From the NCBI GenBank assembly GCA_023846275.1, contig JAIUJO010000091.1, positions 435,001-499,000 on the forward strand: a stretch of DNA of 64,000 bases, given 5' to 3'. The notes under the pieces were generated by a model. That model did not search any database. It was not told the origin of the DNA and worked only from the letters and a program-made list of their open reading frames with translations. Positions 62,101 through 64,000 of this stretch are shown piece by piece (position 1 is the stretch's first letter; every line of letters starts with the position of its first letter). This DNA is from Vanilla planifolia (lineage: Eukaryota; Streptophyta; Magnoliopsida; Asparagales; Orchidaceae). The position numbers were made by a program, and so were the translations under genes.

Positions 62101-63500
62101 TAAAATCTTGGAAAACCACTAGATTTTATCATATATCTTTCAATTTTTCTCAAGAAATAAATTTTGATATGCTACTTTGGTTGACAAAACAAATTTCAAG
62201 TTAATCATATTCGAGGAAGAAGGAATACACCCATTTGGTGTGGCTCATTTCTTAGCCCGAAAATCAATGTCCACATATTCTCCCAATTTTAAAAAATGAT
62301 AACTATTTATGTTATATCTTAGATAATAATTTTTTTTTATAAAAAGGAATACTAATCCAACCCATTCAAATATATTCCCATCAAACATGAACTTGAATAT
62401 ACCAAAGATACAAAAGAAAGGTTCATAAAATTTTGAGTACTTTTGCTAAAGTAAATTGATTACATAATAAATTATTATTACAATAATTTTTTTAGTATTA
62501 ATACAGTAGAAAATTTTTTAATTAAGAATCTACATATCAAATTGATTATTCTTTTTTGGAAAACTATATGCAAAGAATGAGAAAAAGGCCATCTTTTTCT
62601 TAACAATTTCATTCTCATTTGATCGCATATCTAATTAAATTATTCATCAATTTTAATTACAAAACATGTTCTACATCCTCATCATATAGGACTTCTTGAT
62701 TCATTGGCCAGCACATCCTCCTAATCAACCTTATGTAAAGACTTGTTTAGTGGCACTAGTTCATTATGATAGACTTAATTAGGCAATACATTAGACTCTC
62801 TATTTATTTGGAATTATTAAAGACTTTCTTTGGATACTTTGCACCATTATCATTGGTTTCAATCATACTATTGTGTTCATTAATGACAAAACAAATACAA
62901 TGACACTTATCAACTATTTCAACATGTATTGTTACAAAGTTCATCATTGTACTAAATTAAGTCTTACTTCATATGAAGTACAATCATGGCTAAGAAGGCC
63001 TCCCAGCATAGATCTTTTAGATTGGTCCAAAAAATTTTTAATAATGCATGGTTAATCCGTTTTTATTACTCTAGTTGAGAATAATTTCTTAGCATGTGGA
63101 TTATGATTCCTTAATGATGCTAGTACAACATTTCACATCAAGATTAACATCTTTTATGCACATTTCTTGATGTTGACCAATCAGGTATATCTTTTGTGCT
63201 TCCTCTTTGTGTCAAGGTTTTTATGATACAAACACTCATTACGAAGGATTAGTGAATTATGTTGACAAAATTCCATCAATATAATACATGATATCTTTCT
63301 TTAGAGTAAGATTTCCATCAACTAAATATGTGGCACGGCACAGACAATTTGGATTTCTCTAAAATCCCTTTGAATTGTGTCCATCTATTTAGTTGCAATA
63401 ATACACTTATACATTAACCAAACTTATCAATTAGGTTTATTGTCATGGACCAAGATAGTCGTCTTAGACCAAGATAGTTCCTTAAACAAACTGTTTGTCA
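62101..63500. other. Unclassified relic sequence
   Basis: No motif recognised. The right part probably belongs to the Gypsy element whose RNase H trace follows. The 60-residue frame at 62,873-63,055 has no signature. Confidence 0.4.
63440..63482 (+). repeat. Imperfect 20-base tandem duplication
   Basis: GACCAAGATAGT occurs twice 20 bases apart (CATGGACCAAGATAGTCGTC, then TTAGACCAAGATAGTTCC). It is a small local duplication. Confidence 0.7.
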
Positions 63501-63700
63501 ATATGGTCCTCATCATACAATATGATAGTTCCTTAGGCTAAGGCCAGTTATAGCACTCCTATGTGTACAATGCAATTTCAATGCATAACGTATGTGGAAT
63601 CAATCGTACTCATTGTGGTTATGTTTATACATTTGTCTCATTCAAACAAAAAGATTGAATTGGTAATGCTAATGCTTTAATGAGACACTCCAAACCATTG
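63500..63700 (+). mobile_element. Gypsy RNase H end trace (fossil)
   Basis: Local frames at about 63,590-63,690 read INRTHCGYVYTFVSFKQKD, then IGNANALMRHS. These parallel the RHAxWVxFIQxFxFxxKHKxGKxNxxADALSR segment that ends the Gypsy RNase H domain. The element would continue to the right (integrase) and probably runs out of the window. It is broken and old, with no LTR seen. Confidence 0.4.
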
Positions 63701-64000
63701 AATGGTTGTTAGCATATCAAGCATAGCCTCTAGAAGTCTTGACAAAAATGATAATGCATTTTAAGTAATAAATAGAACTATAAAACTTATGACAAATTTA
63801 ATCATCCACTAGTGAACTTTCATATCGTCATCTAATTATTCAAATTTTTTGAAAGCTCAATTCTTAATTTTCTATTGCATTATTTAGAAAACTATGCGGA
63901 TCATTTATAACATCAACATAGCTTAATAAAATATGTAAGCTTTTCATATCTACGTTCATATCATGCCAGACATCATATGTAATAAAATAGACATTATTTC
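63701..64000. other. Window end, nothing recognised
   Basis: By position this should be the segment between RNase H and integrase of the Gypsy relic, but no motif can be read. Confidence 0.4.

Overview
The window looks like a block of old, gene-poor plant heterochromatin. Base composition is strongly A+T-rich throughout (about three quarters by eye), CG pairs look rare, no open frame exceeds 129 codons, and almost every stretch with complex sequence resolves into decayed transposable elements. The families seen are Copia of SIRE-like type, chromodomain-bearing Gypsy (chromovirus) and a plant L1-type LINE. This mix, with initiator-Met-tRNA-type primer sites and SIRE-style 3' ends, points to a flowering plant. 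I cannot name the species. I found no host gene, tRNA, rRNA, CRISPR array or bacterial-style feature that I can support.

Layout. 1-4.3 kb is A/T-rich sequence holding one copy (2.14-3.37 kb) of an unclassified repeat whose partner lies at 35.50-36.75 kb. 4.3-11.8 kb holds four copies of one LTR family, two on + and two on -, arranged around a centre near 8.44 kb; a lysine/glutamate-rich gag-like piece lies between the first two. 13.4-13.7 kb carries a minus-strand Copia integrase trace. 14.3-16.5 kb is a SIRE-like Copia pol fossil (integrase, reverse transcriptase, RNase H) with a polypurine tract and the start of a 3' LTR. 17-21.5 kb is A/T-rich with nothing recognisable.

23.7-46.5 kb is the most structured part. 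Two related Gypsy chromoviruses, A (LTR from about 25.15 kb) and B (about 39.6-46.45 kb), are each preceded by the same 1.4-1.5 kb block. A third chromovirus, N1 (26.06-31.33 kb, with both LTRs, a primer site, gag, protease, integrase C-terminus and chromodomain), sits inside the LTR of A. B shows the uninterrupted LTR and so exposes the insertion. B also keeps traces of gag, protease, reverse transcriptase and integrase, and a 3' LTR.

46.5-58.8 kb is mixed relic sequence with two LTR-like promoter segments (about 50.2 and 56.8 kb) and a primer-site-like motif at 48.0 kb, plus an A/T-rich desert (53.2-56.4 kb). 58.8-62.1 kb is a decayed LINE ORF2, and 63.5-63.7 kb is an RNase H trace of a further Gypsy element that runs toward the window end.

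Nothing here suggests a working system. The interest lies in genome archaeology: a nested insertion dated by its neighbour, an inverted cluster of LTRs, and duplicated composite blocks. All similarity statements were made by reading the sequence; no alignment scores were computed.
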